A stretch of 64,000 nucleotides of DNA from an uncultured Microbulbifer sp. (GTDB taxonomy: Bacteria > Pseudomonadota > Gammaproteobacteria > Pseudomonadales > Cellvibrionaceae): the NCBI RefSeq assembly GCF_947498635.1, contig NZ_CANMKV010000002.1:1-64000 (forward strand), written 5' to 3'. Made by a program: the position numbers and the translations under genes. How positions within the stretch are numbered: the stretch's first letter is position 1; the number at the start of each line of letters is the position of its first letter. The notes beneath the pieces were generated by a model. That model did not search any database and had not been told where the DNA came from. It saw only the letters and a list, made by a program, of their open reading frames with translations. Positions 26,353-35,001 of this stretch are shown here, one piece after another.

Positions 26353-27561
26353 ATGCTCGAATTAAAACCCATGCTGTCCGCCCTCTGGCGCAACAAAGTC
26401 TCAGCCCTGTTAATCACCCTACAGCTGGCATTAACACTGGCAATCATCAGTAATATTGTTGTTATTGTGCAGGATCGAATTGAAAAAATAGAACGCCCTA
26501 CCGGTATTGCCGTAGAGGACATTATCGCCCTCAACTTTATGGCGATACCCCAGGACTACGATATGATCGGGGCAATCTCTGCCGACCTGGATTTGTTACG
26601 CGCACTTCCCGATGTCAAAGACGCTACAGTGACAAATCAAGTCCCTTTATCCCAGTCGGGATCGGCAGGTACTTACTATACCCAAGCAAACCAGGAAATC
26701 GGCGGAGAAAATTCAAACTACTACAATACTGATCCACATTTTATTAATACTCTGGGTCTCAAGTTAATAGCGGGCCGCAATTTCACCGATGCGGAAATTC
26801 AGTTCTCTGAACCCAATAAAAACCCGGAAATAGCCGTTGCCGTTGTTACCCAGCAGTTTGCCGAAAAGCTCTATCCTGGACAGGACCCGATTGGAAAACC
26901 TCTCTTTGATGGCAGCGACTCCAATCCCATAGAAATTATCGGTGTGGTTGAACGGCACCTGGGTGCTTGGGTAGATTGGTCAAATGCCGGTAATGTCGCC
27001 TTCTTCCCCTCAATTAAAAATACCCAGGACACAAATTACCTAATACGCACCGAGCCCGGCAAGCGCGATCAAGTATTGAAAACTTTAGTGCAGAAATTAT
27101 CCGAACGCGATCCGCAGAGAGTGATTAAGACTAAGGTACTTTCAGAGTATGTGGCTCGAAGTTATGCGCGCGACAACCTGATGGTTAAAGTATTATCTAT
27201 CGTTGCGGCCATGCTCAGCTTTATTGTGGCCCTCGGCATTGTCGGCCTGACCATTTTCTGGATTAACCAGCGCGCCAAGCAAATTGGTGTAAGGCGCGCA
27301 CTGGGTGCGACACGTAGTAACATCAGCCGTTATTTCCTGCTGGAAAACTGCCTGATCGCCGGTTTCGGCATTACCCTGGGTAGCGCTGCAGCATTAATTG
27401 CCAACCAATATATGGTAAGCGACTACTCTCAGCCGGCGCTACCACTGACGCCGCTAGCCATCTGTGCGTTTCTAGTATTAATCGTGAGCCTCGTTGCAGC
27501 TCTGGCACCTGCGCTGCGCGCCGCCAATATCTCCCCAGCAACTGCTACTCGGAGTGTTTAA
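26353..27561 (+). CDS. FtsX/MacB-type ABC permease, second subunit
   Basis: A 402-residue permease with the same four-helix plan as its neighbour: N-terminal helix (VSALLITLQLALTLAIISNIVVIV), periplasmic domain, three C-terminal helices and the coupling segment GVRRALGATRSNISRYFLLE. It starts 9 bp after the first permease. Sequence divergence from the first permease suggests an obligate heterodimer rather than redundancy. Confidence 0.88.
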   Translation: MLELKPMLSALWRNKVSALLITLQLALTLAIISNIVVIVQDRIEKIERPTGIAVEDIIALNFMAIPQDYDMIGAISADLDLLRALPDVKDATVTNQVPLSQSGSAGTYYTQANQEIGGENSNYYNTDPHFINTLGLKLIAGRNFTDAEIQFSEPNKNPEIAVAVVTQQFAEKLYPGQDPIGKPLFDGSDSNPIEIIGVVERHLGAWVDWSNAGNVAFFPSIKNTQDTNYLIRTEPGKRDQVLKTLVQKLSERDPQRVIKTKVLSEYVARSYARDNLMVKVLSIVAAMLSFIVALGIVGLTIFWINQRAKQIGVRRALGATRSNISRYFLLENCLIAGFGITLGSAAALIANQYMVSDYSQPALPLTPLAICAFLVLIVSLVAALAPALRAANISPATATRSV

Positions 27562-27631
27562 AAAACGCAACGAAGGATATTGAAAAGGCGGCTCTGCGAG
27601 GAGCCAGCCCAAAACCATACAGGTTATTTTT

Positions 27632-28165
27632 ATGCGCAAATATATTTTAGCAGTATGCTTCTCTACACTGTCGTCCTCCTTCAGCGTAGCGTTTGCTCAG
27701 GAGCACCCCGTCGTTGCCGGGCCCCAAGTCACAAAAGCGTTAGAAAAAGAAATCAGCGCTGTGGACGCACAGCTTTTTGATGCTGTCTTCAACAGCTGCG
27801 ACATTAACAAACTGAGTCAACTCGTAACCGAAGACTTTGAAATGTACCACGATAAGTGGGGAAAAACCGCAAGCTCAGCTCGCGAGTTCCTTGATGGTAT
27901 CAGCAGCATGTGTGAACGACAAAAATCCGGCAGCGATATCAAGGCTCGCCGCCAGTTAATCGCTAAAAGCGTAAAGATATTTCCAATGAATAGCTACGGC
28001 GCCATCCAAACTGGAACGCATAATTTTTATGGTATTCATGCCGACAACAAAGAAGTACTGCGTGAGAGCGGGCAGTTTACCCATCTCTGGCAAAAGGTAG
28101 ATGGACAATGGAGGCTCGCCAGGGTGCTGAGCTTTGACCACCAACCGGCCGGCAGTGGCCAGTAG
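27632..28165 (+). CDS. Secreted NTF2-like (DUF4440/SnoaL-type) protein
   Basis: A 177-residue protein with a signal peptide (MRKYILAVCFSTLSSSFSVAFAQE) and a mature cone-shaped NTF2-like domain: LFDAVFNSCDINKLSQLVTEDFEMYHDKWG, then SGQFTHLWQKVDGQWRLARVLSFDHQP. DUF4440-type proteins bind small molecules or act as minor enzymes; catalytic residues are not evident. Two Cys, one in FNSC and one in SSMC, may form a disulfide. It lies 70 bp after the second permease on the same strand, so a periplasmic role with the exporter is plausible but unproven. Confidence 0.72.
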   Translation: MRKYILAVCFSTLSSSFSVAFAQEHPVVAGPQVTKALEKEISAVDAQLFDAVFNSCDINKLSQLVTEDFEMYHDKWGKTASSAREFLDGISSMCERQKSGSDIKARRQLIAKSVKIFPMNSYGAIQTGTHNFYGIHADNKEVLRESGQFTHLWQKVDGQWRLARVLSFDHQPAGSGQ

Positions 28166-28245
28166 CGCCTAGAACTTTAGTTTGTCCCTAGGGGTACCTA
28201 TTACCCCTGCCGTAGTTCCCCCTCAATAGCCACTCATTGCATAAT

Positions 28246-28265
28246 GGCCAGCTTACAAGCTGGCC
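28246..28265. promoter_or_regulatory. Perfect hairpin just upstream of the response-regulator start
   Basis: GGCCAGCTT and AAGCTGGCC form a 9-bp stem with a 2-nt loop, ending 9 bp before the ATG at 28275. No Shine-Dalgarno sequence is visible, so the hairpin could modulate translation or be an operator. A second, weaker GGGGTA/TACCCC hairpin lies at 28191-28207. Confidence 0.4.
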
Positions 28266-28274
28266 CTAGACCCT

Positions 28275-29627
28275 ATGGATAAAATACTCATCATCGACGA
28301 TAACAGCGGTATCGTCTCAGCTCTCGAGATACTGCTGTCACTGCATGAGCTACAGCCTCTGTGCGCCATTACGCCCCAGGCTGGCCTACAGCTACTGCGA
28401 GAAAACAAGGATATCTGCCTGGTTATCCAGGATATGAATTTCACTGCGGATACCACCTCCGGAGAAGAGGGGCGCGAGCTGTTTTTCGCTATTCGCGAAA
28501 TAAATCCAGACCTGCCCATAATCTTACTCACGGCCTGGACCCAGTTGGAAATGGCAGTGGAGCTAGTCCGGGCCGGCGCTGCGGACTACCTAGGAAAACC
28601 CTGGGATGACAACAAACTGATCGCCACTATCAATAATCTGCTGGAACTGGGCGAGTTGCAAAAGCGCCAGCGAGCCTCCCAGCAACAAGCGATGAATGCC
28701 CGCAGCGCGTTACAGGAAAAATATGATCTGCGCGATATCATCTATCGCAGCGACAAAATGCAACAACTACTGGAAATGGCTACCCAGGTAGCCACATCCG
28801 ATGTCCCCGTTCTGATCACCGGGCCCAATGGCGCAGGAAAAGAAAAAATTGCCGAAATTGTGCAAGTCAACTCCCAGTTGCGCGACGGTCCCTTTGTCAA
28901 GGTCAATGTAGGTGCCCTACCGGAAGATTTGATGGAGGCAGAATTATTTGGCGCCGAGCCCGGCGCCTATACCGGTGCGGGTAACAGGGCCCGTGAGGGG
29001 CGTTTCGAGGCTGCCGATAACGGAACTCTATTCCTCGATGAGATCGGCGAGCTCTCTGCCAGCGGCCAGGTAAAATTATTACGCGTACTGCAAACCGGGG
29101 AGTTCCAACGCCTTGGCAGCAGCCAAACCCGTAAGGTTAAAGTGCGGGTTATCAGTGCCACCAATAGCGACCTGCCCAAGGCCATTGCCGAGGGTATCTT
29201 TCGCCAAGACCTGTTCTACCGCTTGAATGTAATTGAACTACGCCTACCCCCACTTTGTGAACGCCCCGAGGACATAGCTCCTCTGGCCATGAATTTTTTA
29301 CTCGAAAACAGCAATTCGAAAAAACTATCTCCCCAAGCCGTGACTGCCCTCACCCGTTACCTGTGGCCCGGCAATGTGCGCGAATTGCAGAACGTAATGC
29401 AGCGCGCTTCGGTACTTTGCCGCGAAGAAACTATTGATGAAAACTTGCTGGCCCTACCGGAACACACACAAATAGAAAAAGCAGATGTAAACTTCGAACC
29501 GAGCCGCGAACTCCTGCAACAAACCCTGACCAGCTGTAACGGCATTATCGCCCAGGCTGCCAGAGAGCTGGGTATGAGTCGCCAAGCACTGTATCGCCGA
29601 CTGGAAAAACACGGTATTCCCTATTGA
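28275..29627 (+). CDS. NtrC-family sigma-54-dependent response regulator
   Basis: A 450-residue response regulator. The receiver domain has acidic residues D8/D9, phospho-acceptor D53 in LVIQDMNF and the conserved Lys in YLGKPWDD. The AAA+ domain has Walker A GPNGAGKEK, the sigma-54 contact loop as GAYTGA (usually GAFTGA; Tyr occurs in natural activators) and Walker B TLFLDEIGEL. The C-terminus ends in a Fis-type helix-turn-helix (AQAARELGMSRQALYRRL). It should activate RpoN promoters when phosphorylated by the coupled kinase, most simply the promoter at 22825 for this same cluster. Confidence 0.94.
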   Translation: MDKILIIDDNSGIVSALEILLSLHELQPLCAITPQAGLQLLRENKDICLVIQDMNFTADTTSGEEGRELFFAIREINPDLPIILLTAWTQLEMAVELVRAGAADYLGKPWDDNKLIATINNLLELGELQKRQRASQQQAMNARSALQEKYDLRDIIYRSDKMQQLLEMATQVATSDVPVLITGPNGAGKEKIAEIVQVNSQLRDGPFVKVNVGALPEDLMEAELFGAEPGAYTGAGNRAREGRFEAADNGTLFLDEIGELSASGQVKLLRVLQTGEFQRLGSSQTRKVKVRVISATNSDLPKAIAEGIFRQDLFYRLNVIELRLPPLCERPEDIAPLAMNFLLENSNSKKLSPQAVTALTRYLWPGNVRELQNVMQRASVLCREETIDENLLALPEHTQIEKADVNFEPSRELLQQTLTSCNGIIAQAARELGMSRQALYRRLEKHGIPY

Positions 29628-30961
29628 TGTCTGAGTATTTTTCTCTGGAAGGGCGCATTCTTGCCTGCACCGGCCTGGCCCTGGCTGTTGGCACCACACT
29701 CCCCTGGCTAGGCATATATTTAGGATTAGGCCCCCGGCTATCCTGGATCGCAGGCCTTCTCCTGGGCGTTATCCTCATAATTGTTTTGATTCGCTTGGCA
29801 TTGAGTCCCCTAACCACCACTCTGAAATCCTTACAAAACGGATTACTCAATTTTCGCGATGGCGATTTCTCTATTTCACTAGTCCCCCCTCGGGATGTCG
29901 AGCTGCAACAAATCACAAATTTATACAACGAAATTGGGGAACACCTTAGACGCGAGCGCGCCCATATTTATCAACGAGAACTACTGCTTGATACCGTAAT
30001 ACAGAGCTCCCCACAGGCTTTAATTCTGGTGGATCAGAGCGAACATATTATTTATTCCAACAGCAGTGCCAAGAAATTGCTCAATGAAGGAAGGCCCATT
30101 CAGGGATTGCTGCTGAAAAAGCTACTACCGAATAGCCCCAAGGAAATTGCCAGTGCCATCGAGCACTGGGAAGACGGTCTGTTTAACTATTCCGATAGCA
30201 ATGGCACGCACTCCATGCACATCGGCAATAGTACTTTTGTGCTTAATGCGCATAAGCACCGCCTCATTGTTTTGCGTGAGATGACAAAAGAGCTCACCAG
30301 AGCCGAGGTTGAAGTATGGAAAAAAGTGATTCGCCTAATCAGCCACGAATTGAATAACTCTCTGGCGCCAATTTCATCATTGGCACATTCCGGTAAAATG
30401 CTCATTGCCAAACCAGATAAGAGCGCTGCACTGGAAAAGGTCTTCGATATTATCGCCGAGCGCTGCAAACACCTTACCGAATTTACTCAAGGCTACGCCA
30501 GCTTTGCCAAGCTGCCTCCCCCCAGCTGTCGTGAAGTTAACTGGCGAGAACTGATTGAACGTATAGCCCCCCTACAGGAATTCTCCTTAAAGGGTGGGCT
30601 GCCTGAGCACCCTGGCTATTTTGACCCGATACAAATTGAGCAGGCCCTACTCAATTTAATCAAAAATTCCCGAGAAGCGGGCTCCAACAGCTTAGATATA
30701 GAATTGGCGATTAGTACCGACGGTCTCGGCCAGAAACTGGTGATCACTGACCGTGGCTGCGGTATGAGTGAAAAAATTTTGCAGCAAGCACTTCTGCCAT
30801 TTTTCTCAACCAAAGAACAGGGGGTGGGGCTGGGACTGGCCCTATGCCGGGAAATTATTGATGCGCACGGAGGGCGCATTCAATTATTAAATCGAAACGG
30901 GGGCGGCCTGCAGATTACCCTTTGGCTACCCTGGGCAGCGGAACCCACCCCAAAGGGATAA
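29627..30961 (+). CDS. PAS-containing sensor histidine kinase (NtrB/NtrY-like)
   Basis: A 444-residue membrane kinase. Two N-terminal helices (about residues 10-55) with a short loop precede a HAMP-like linker, then a PAS domain (LLDTVIQSSPQALILVDQ...IIYSNSSA). The dimerisation/phosphoacceptor block carries His in LISHELNNSLAPISS. The ATPase domain follows: N-box NLIKNSREAG, G1 DRGCGMSE and G2 GVGLGLALCREI. The ATG overlaps the regulator stop by one base (TGATG), so the two are translationally coupled. There is little periplasmic sensing surface, so the signal may be membrane-derived or cytoplasmic. Confidence 0.9.
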   Translation: MSEYFSLEGRILACTGLALAVGTTLPWLGIYLGLGPRLSWIAGLLLGVILIIVLIRLALSPLTTTLKSLQNGLLNFRDGDFSISLVPPRDVELQQITNLYNEIGEHLRRERAHIYQRELLLDTVIQSSPQALILVDQSEHIIYSNSSAKKLLNEGRPIQGLLLKKLLPNSPKEIASAIEHWEDGLFNYSDSNGTHSMHIGNSTFVLNAHKHRLIVLREMTKELTRAEVEVWKKVIRLISHELNNSLAPISSLAHSGKMLIAKPDKSAALEKVFDIIAERCKHLTEFTQGYASFAKLPPPSCREVNWRELIERIAPLQEFSLKGGLPEHPGYFDPIQIEQALLNLIKNSREAGSNSLDIELAISTDGLGQKLVITDRGCGMSEKILQQALLPFFSTKEQGVGLGLALCREIIDAHGGRIQLLNRNGGGLQITLWLPWAAEPTPKG

Positions 30962-31272
30962 AGCGGATAGAGGTACAAAATAAAAAGAAATATAAATTTA
31001 AAAAAATAAACTTTATTGGATTTTTTTATTTCCTAGAGACACCCAATAGGCCAAATAAAACCCAAGAAAAAGCAAATAGTGGTATTGCCAAGGCCGTCAC
31101 AAAAAAATTATTGCGGCCAAAGCATTCTGGTTCGTTGAATCATAAGTGTCGGCTGCGAACTGCGGCCGACCTCTGCGGCCCAGGCAGAAGTGCACAATCA
31201 AAGTGCCCCAACTATTGAAACCTTGACCCCTGGGCCGTTCGTTTTTAAAACAAAAATGAAAAGAAGGGATCA
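30962..31272. other. AT-rich intergenic region upstream of the M6 protease
   Basis: No gene is seen. The first half is strongly AT-rich. A GTCGGC/GCCGAC inverted repeat at 31148-31170 could be an operator or weak hairpin. The promoter of the protease gene is expected in the last 200 bp but is not identifiable. Confidence 0.4.
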
Positions 31273-33594
31273 ATGCTTAAAATTAATAGTCTGCTGCCGG
31301 TCAGCGCACTGGCTTTCAGCCTGCTGGCTGCAAACAGCTACGCGGCCCCCTCGCCACAAGCCCAAAATAATCAAGTCGATTTGGTTATCGCCAACGAAGC
31401 CAAGCTGATCGATATGCTGAAACGCTCCGGGCGTATCAGCAAAAATGCAACTATCAGCGAAGCCGAGCGCACCCTGCATCAATTCCTGAAAGAGCGCGCC
31501 AGCCAAAACCAAAGCCTGCCTCAGGATTTGTCCAGTGAAACGGTACAAATGATGAAGCACGCCCGTGGCGGCGCTAAGCACCCGAAGCTGGGGAGAGGCA
31601 AAGGCAAGGGGCACTTTTTCCACCCCCACGGCCGCGCGCCGGGCCCCATTCAGCTTGAAAACTACGAAGGTGAGATGCGCACCGCTAAGGTGCTAGCCAT
31701 CCTGATGGACTTCCCCGATTTCCCCCACAACAGCATCGAGCCCGGGGAAACGGATATGTACTACGAGGACTACGCCGCGCAGCACTATGCCAACTTACTG
31801 TTCTCCCAGGAGGGTTTCACTGGCCCGCAAGGTGAAAACCTACTCTCCATGCAGCAGTTTTACTGGCAGCAGTCCGGCAACAGCTACTCCGTGGAGGGTG
31901 CGGTTGCCGGTTGGTACACGGCCAGCCAGCCAGCGGCCTTCTACGGCAACAATGAAGATGGCGATGCCCGCGCCCTAGTGCGTGAAGCACTGCAAGCCGC
32001 TGCGGCAGATCCCAGCGTTAACCTGTCCGACTTTGATATCGAAGACCGCTACGACCTGGATGGCGATGGGGATTTCTGGGAGGCCGATGGCCTTGTGGAC
32101 CACATCATGATCTTCCACTCCTCGGTGGGTGAAGAGGCCGGTGGCGGTCAGCTGGGAGAAGACGCCATCTGGGCGCACCGCTGGAATCTCGGCGATATTT
32201 TCTCCATTGCGGGAACCACGGCGGAAGTCGACTACTGGGGCGGAACCATGGCAGCCTACGACTACACCGTACAGCCGGCCGATGCCGCTGCCGGCGTTGT
32301 CAGCCATGAGTACGGCCACGATCTGGGCCTTCCCGATGAATACGATACCGATGGCTCTGGCCGCGGTGAGCCCATTTCTTCCTGGTCTGTGATGTCCAGC
32401 GGCAGCTGGGCCGGTATTATTCCCGGTTCCGAACCCACAGGTTTCTCAGCCTGGGCGAAGGAGTATTTACAGCACAACCACGGTGGTAACTGGCTGCATG
32501 GCGAGACCATCGCCCTCGAAGACATCCCCCGTCGAGGAGTCCGACTTCTGTTGGATGAGGCTGTACACAAGGGCACCAACAACGATGCTGTGCGTATAGA
32601 CCTGCCCCAGAAAAAAGTCGTCGTAACTGTACCCAGCAGTGGGGAATACGCCTACTTCAGTGGCAGTGACAACAACCTGCAGAACTCAATGGTGATCCCC
32701 GTCGATCTCAGCGACGCGCAGAGTGCCAGCCTGACCTTCAAGGCCTGGTATGACATTGAGCAAGACTGGGACTACGGTTCGGTCATGATTGACCTGGGCG
32801 AAGGCTTTATCTCCATCCCCGGAAACATCACCACCGAGAGCAATCCGAATCAGCAAAATCCAGGCAACGGTATCACCGGCAGCTCCGGTGGCTGGGTCGA
32901 TGCCGAGTTTGATCTAAGCGCCTTCGCCGGCCAGCAGTTCAACCTGGCAATCTCCTATACCACCGACGGCTATGAGGCTAACCCAGGTCTGTTCGCCGAT
33001 GACATCGCACTCAACATCAACGGACAAGCCACCCTCTTCGACGATGCGGAGAGTGAAGGCCAGTTTGACCTGGCGGGCTTCAGCCGCCACCCCGGCTACA
33101 ACCTGCACGACCACTACTACCTGCTGGAGTGGCGCACCCACCGCGGTGTGGACCAGGGCCTAGCGCACATCAATGTGGCCGGCCAACAGCTGACCTACAA
33201 CGAAGGGCTGCTAATTTGGTATGCCGACACCAGCCAGGACAATAACTGGGTTGGCATCCACCCCGGCGACGGTTTCCTCGGCGTAGTGGATGCGGATCAG
33301 CAGGTGCTGAAGTGGAGCGATGATTCTGTGGCCTCTACCCGCTACCAGATTCACGATGCCACCTTCGGTGTCGACTGGGCCGAGCAGCTGAACCTGGACC
33401 TCCTGGAAGAGTTCGGCATTACCATGACCGATATCCACAACCGTCCCCACCGGGTATTCAGTGATCGCAGAAGCTTTAGCAGCGATGAGATTCCCGATGC
33501 CGGCCGTGCAATCACACCTTACGGTCTGAAAGTACGTGTTGTTGCCCAGAGCAGGGATAAATCCGTAAGTAAAATATTCATCACTAAAAAGTGA
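31273..33594 (+). CDS. Secreted M6-family metalloprotease (immune inhibitor A-like)
   Basis: A 773-residue extracellular zinc protease. A signal peptide (MLKINSLLPVSALAFSLLAANSYA) is followed by a propeptide of roughly 100 residues, then the catalytic domain: the HExxH zinc motif is HEYGHDLGLPDEYD at about residues 345-358, the M6-type extended form. A Ca-binding-like DLDGDGDFWEADG (261-273) precedes it. The second half contains beta-sandwich modules (VIPVDLSDAQSASLTFKAWY, and GLFADDIALNINGQ), like the InhA C-terminal and MAM-type regions. InhA proteases degrade host or environmental proteins; in a marine bacterium protein scavenging is likely. It is monocistronic and ended by tandem hairpins. 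Confidence 0.9.
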   Translation: MLKINSLLPVSALAFSLLAANSYAAPSPQAQNNQVDLVIANEAKLIDMLKRSGRISKNATISEAERTLHQFLKERASQNQSLPQDLSSETVQMMKHARGGAKHPKLGRGKGKGHFFHPHGRAPGPIQLENYEGEMRTAKVLAILMDFPDFPHNSIEPGETDMYYEDYAAQHYANLLFSQEGFTGPQGENLLSMQQFYWQQSGNSYSVEGAVAGWYTASQPAAFYGNNEDGDARALVREALQAAAADPSVNLSDFDIEDRYDLDGDGDFWEADGLVDHIMIFHSSVGEEAGGGQLGEDAIWAHRWNLGDIFSIAGTTAEVDYWGGTMAAYDYTVQPADAAAGVVSHEYGHDLGLPDEYDTDGSGRGEPISSWSVMSSGSWAGIIPGSEPTGFSAWAKEYLQHNHGGNWLHGETIALEDIPRRGVRLLLDEAVHKGTNNDAVRIDLPQKKVVVTVPSSGEYAYFSGSDNNLQNSMVIPVDLSDAQSASLTFKAWYDIEQDWDYGSVMIDLGEGFISIPGNITTESNPNQQNPGNGITGSSGGWVDAEFDLSAFAGQQFNLAISYTTDGYEANPGLFADDIALNINGQATLFDDAESEGQFDLAGFSRHPGYNLHDHYYLLEWRTHRGVDQGLAHINVAGQQLTYNEGLLIWYADTSQDNNWVGIHPGDGFLGVVDADQQVLKWSDDSVASTRYQIHDATFGVDWAEQLNLDLLEEFGITMTDIHNRPHRVFSDRRSFSSDEIPDAGRAITPYGLKVRVVAQSRDKSVSKIFITKK

Positions 33595-33600
33595 TTTTTT

Positions 33601-33666
33601 GTAAGGCGACACAAAGTGTCGCCTTACCTGCACGGAAGTAAGATTGATTCTTACTTCCGTTCTTTT
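33601..33666 (+). terminator. Two tandem perfect hairpins after the M6 protease
   Basis: GTAAGGCGACAC/GTGTCGCCTTAC (33601-33627) is followed at once by ACGGAAGTAAGA/TCTTACTTCCGT (33632-33660) and TCTTTT. Both stems are perfect 12-mers; the second has the T-tract and is the likely terminator. Confidence 0.8.
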
Positions 33667-33757
33667 CCGCAGTAAAAATGCCTCTCCAGCAAAAATTCCA
33701 AATCCGGCTAATCTGAAAAGCTAAAGACTCTTGCAAAGCATTTTGGATATTTTGCCA

Positions 33758-34042
33758 ATGGAAAAGCCACAGAATATTTCCCGCAGAAAGTTTCTAAGAT
33801 TGTCCGGGAGCGCCCTGGTAATACTGCCGGCGACACTGATCGCTACAGACCGGGCCAATGCCCAGATCAAAGCGAAAAAAGAAGCGGTCAATTATCAAGA
33901 CACCCCAAAAGACGGCAAGAAGTGCGTGGACTGCCAGCTGTTTACCCCGCCCAACGCCTGTATTGTGGTGGAGGGGGATATCAGTCCAGAGGGCTGGTGC
34001 AGCCTGTTTGTGCTCAAGCAGGGCAATGCCACCTCGGATTAA
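33758..34042 (+). CDS. High-potential iron-sulfur protein (HiPIP), Tat-exported
   Basis: A 94-residue periplasmic electron carrier. The twin-arginine signal is SRRKFLRLSGSALVILP, followed by a mature domain with four cysteines at about residues 56, 59, 68 and 81 (pattern C-x2-C-x8-C-x12-C), which bind one [4Fe-4S] cluster. HiPIPs shuttle single electrons between periplasmic complexes; pre-folded cofactor explains the Tat signal. The ATG at 33758 is chosen over an in-frame TTG at 33731 because it places the RR motif nine residues from the start. Its stop overlaps the converging AraC gene by 4 bp. Confidence 0.87.
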   Translation: MEKPQNISRRKFLRLSGSALVILPATLIATDRANAQIKAKKEAVNYQDTPKDGKKCVDCQLFTPPNACIVVEGDISPEGWCSLFVLKQGNATSD

Positions 34043-35001
34043 GCCGGCACCCGCAGTTCGCCACGCAGTTTGCTCACATCCGCGCGCGGCGGTAGGCCGA
34101 ACATTCGGCTGTACTCCCGGCTGAAATGGGAGGGGCTCTCATAGCCCACCCGATAACTTGCGGAGGCCGCCTCCAGCCCTTCGGACAGCATCAGCCGGCG
34201 GGCCTCGTGCAGGCGCAGTTTCTTTTGAAACTGAAGTGGTGACATACGAGTGATCTGTTTGAAGCTGTGATACAGGGAGGACTCACTCATATTGGCCTGC
34301 TCAGCCAGATCGCTGATACGCAGGGGCTCGGAAAAACGATCCTTGAGGACTTCGATCACCCGCGACACCCGATTTGCCTGGCTGTCGGCCATAGCGAACT
34401 TGCGCATCCGCGCCCCTATCTCTCCCATCAGGGCTCGATAAATAATCTCCCTCCGCGCCATGGGGGCCAATATTTGCGCATCCACAGGATCTTCCGCCAG
34501 GTGCACCAGGCGGCTCACCGCATCCAGGATCCCCTGGTCCATCTGGGTCACACAGAGTCCACAGCTCACCTCCGGGCAGTCGTAACCGGCCTCGATGCCC
34601 GGGGCTTTATCCCCCAGCTCCAGAACCAGATCCGCCACTTCCTTGGGATCGATGGTCAACTTCACTCCGAGAAAGGGCACATCCACAGAGGCCCGCTCAA
34701 CCCGCCCCAAAATCGGCAGGTGAACCGAAGTCGCCACATAACTGAGCGGCCTATAGGAAATTTCCCTGTCCCCCAACTCCAGAGTCTTGCTGCCCTGGAT
34801 AATAAAGTTCAGAGAGGGCGCGTAGACCGAGGAGGCACAGGCAAGCGGCTCATTGCAGCGAATCAGGGCCAGACCATTGAGGTTGGTCTCCATCAGGCCC
34901 TGCTCTGGGGCCTGGCGCATCAAACTTTGGATAAGCTTCTGTCGCGCCGGCTCCAGATCCGGCGCAACCATTTCTGCTCTCACTGTATCTTCGCGGCTCA
35001 T
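34039..35001 (-). CDS. AraC-family regulator with AraC_N domain
   Basis: A 320-residue regulator. An N-terminal AraC_N-type sensing domain (about residues 20-180; FIIQGSKTLELGDREISYRP is typical) precedes the double helix-turn-helix of the AraC/XylS family (SDLAEQANMSESSLYHSF, then ASYRVGYESPSHFSREYSRMFG). AraC_N regulators often respond to aldehydes, alcohols or other small organics. It is divergent from an RND efflux pair 391 bp away, so it probably controls those genes. The ATG at 35001 has GAGGGAAAA upstream; earlier in-frame starts (35037, TTG 35040) have less support. Confidence 0.88.
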   Translation of the reverse strand: MSREDTVRAEMVAPDLEPARQKLIQSLMRQAPEQGLMETNLNGLALIRCNEPLACASSVYAPSLNFIIQGSKTLELGDREISYRPLSYVATSVHLPILGRVERASVDVPFLGVKLTIDPKEVADLVLELGDKAPGIEAGYDCPEVSCGLCVTQMDQGILDAVSRLVHLAEDPVDAQILAPMARREIIYRALMGEIGARMRKFAMADSQANRVSRVIEVLKDRFSEPLRISDLAEQANMSESSLYHSFKQITRMSPLQFQKKLRLHEARRLMLSEGLEAASASYRVGYESPSHFSREYSRMFGLPPRADVSKLRGELRVPA

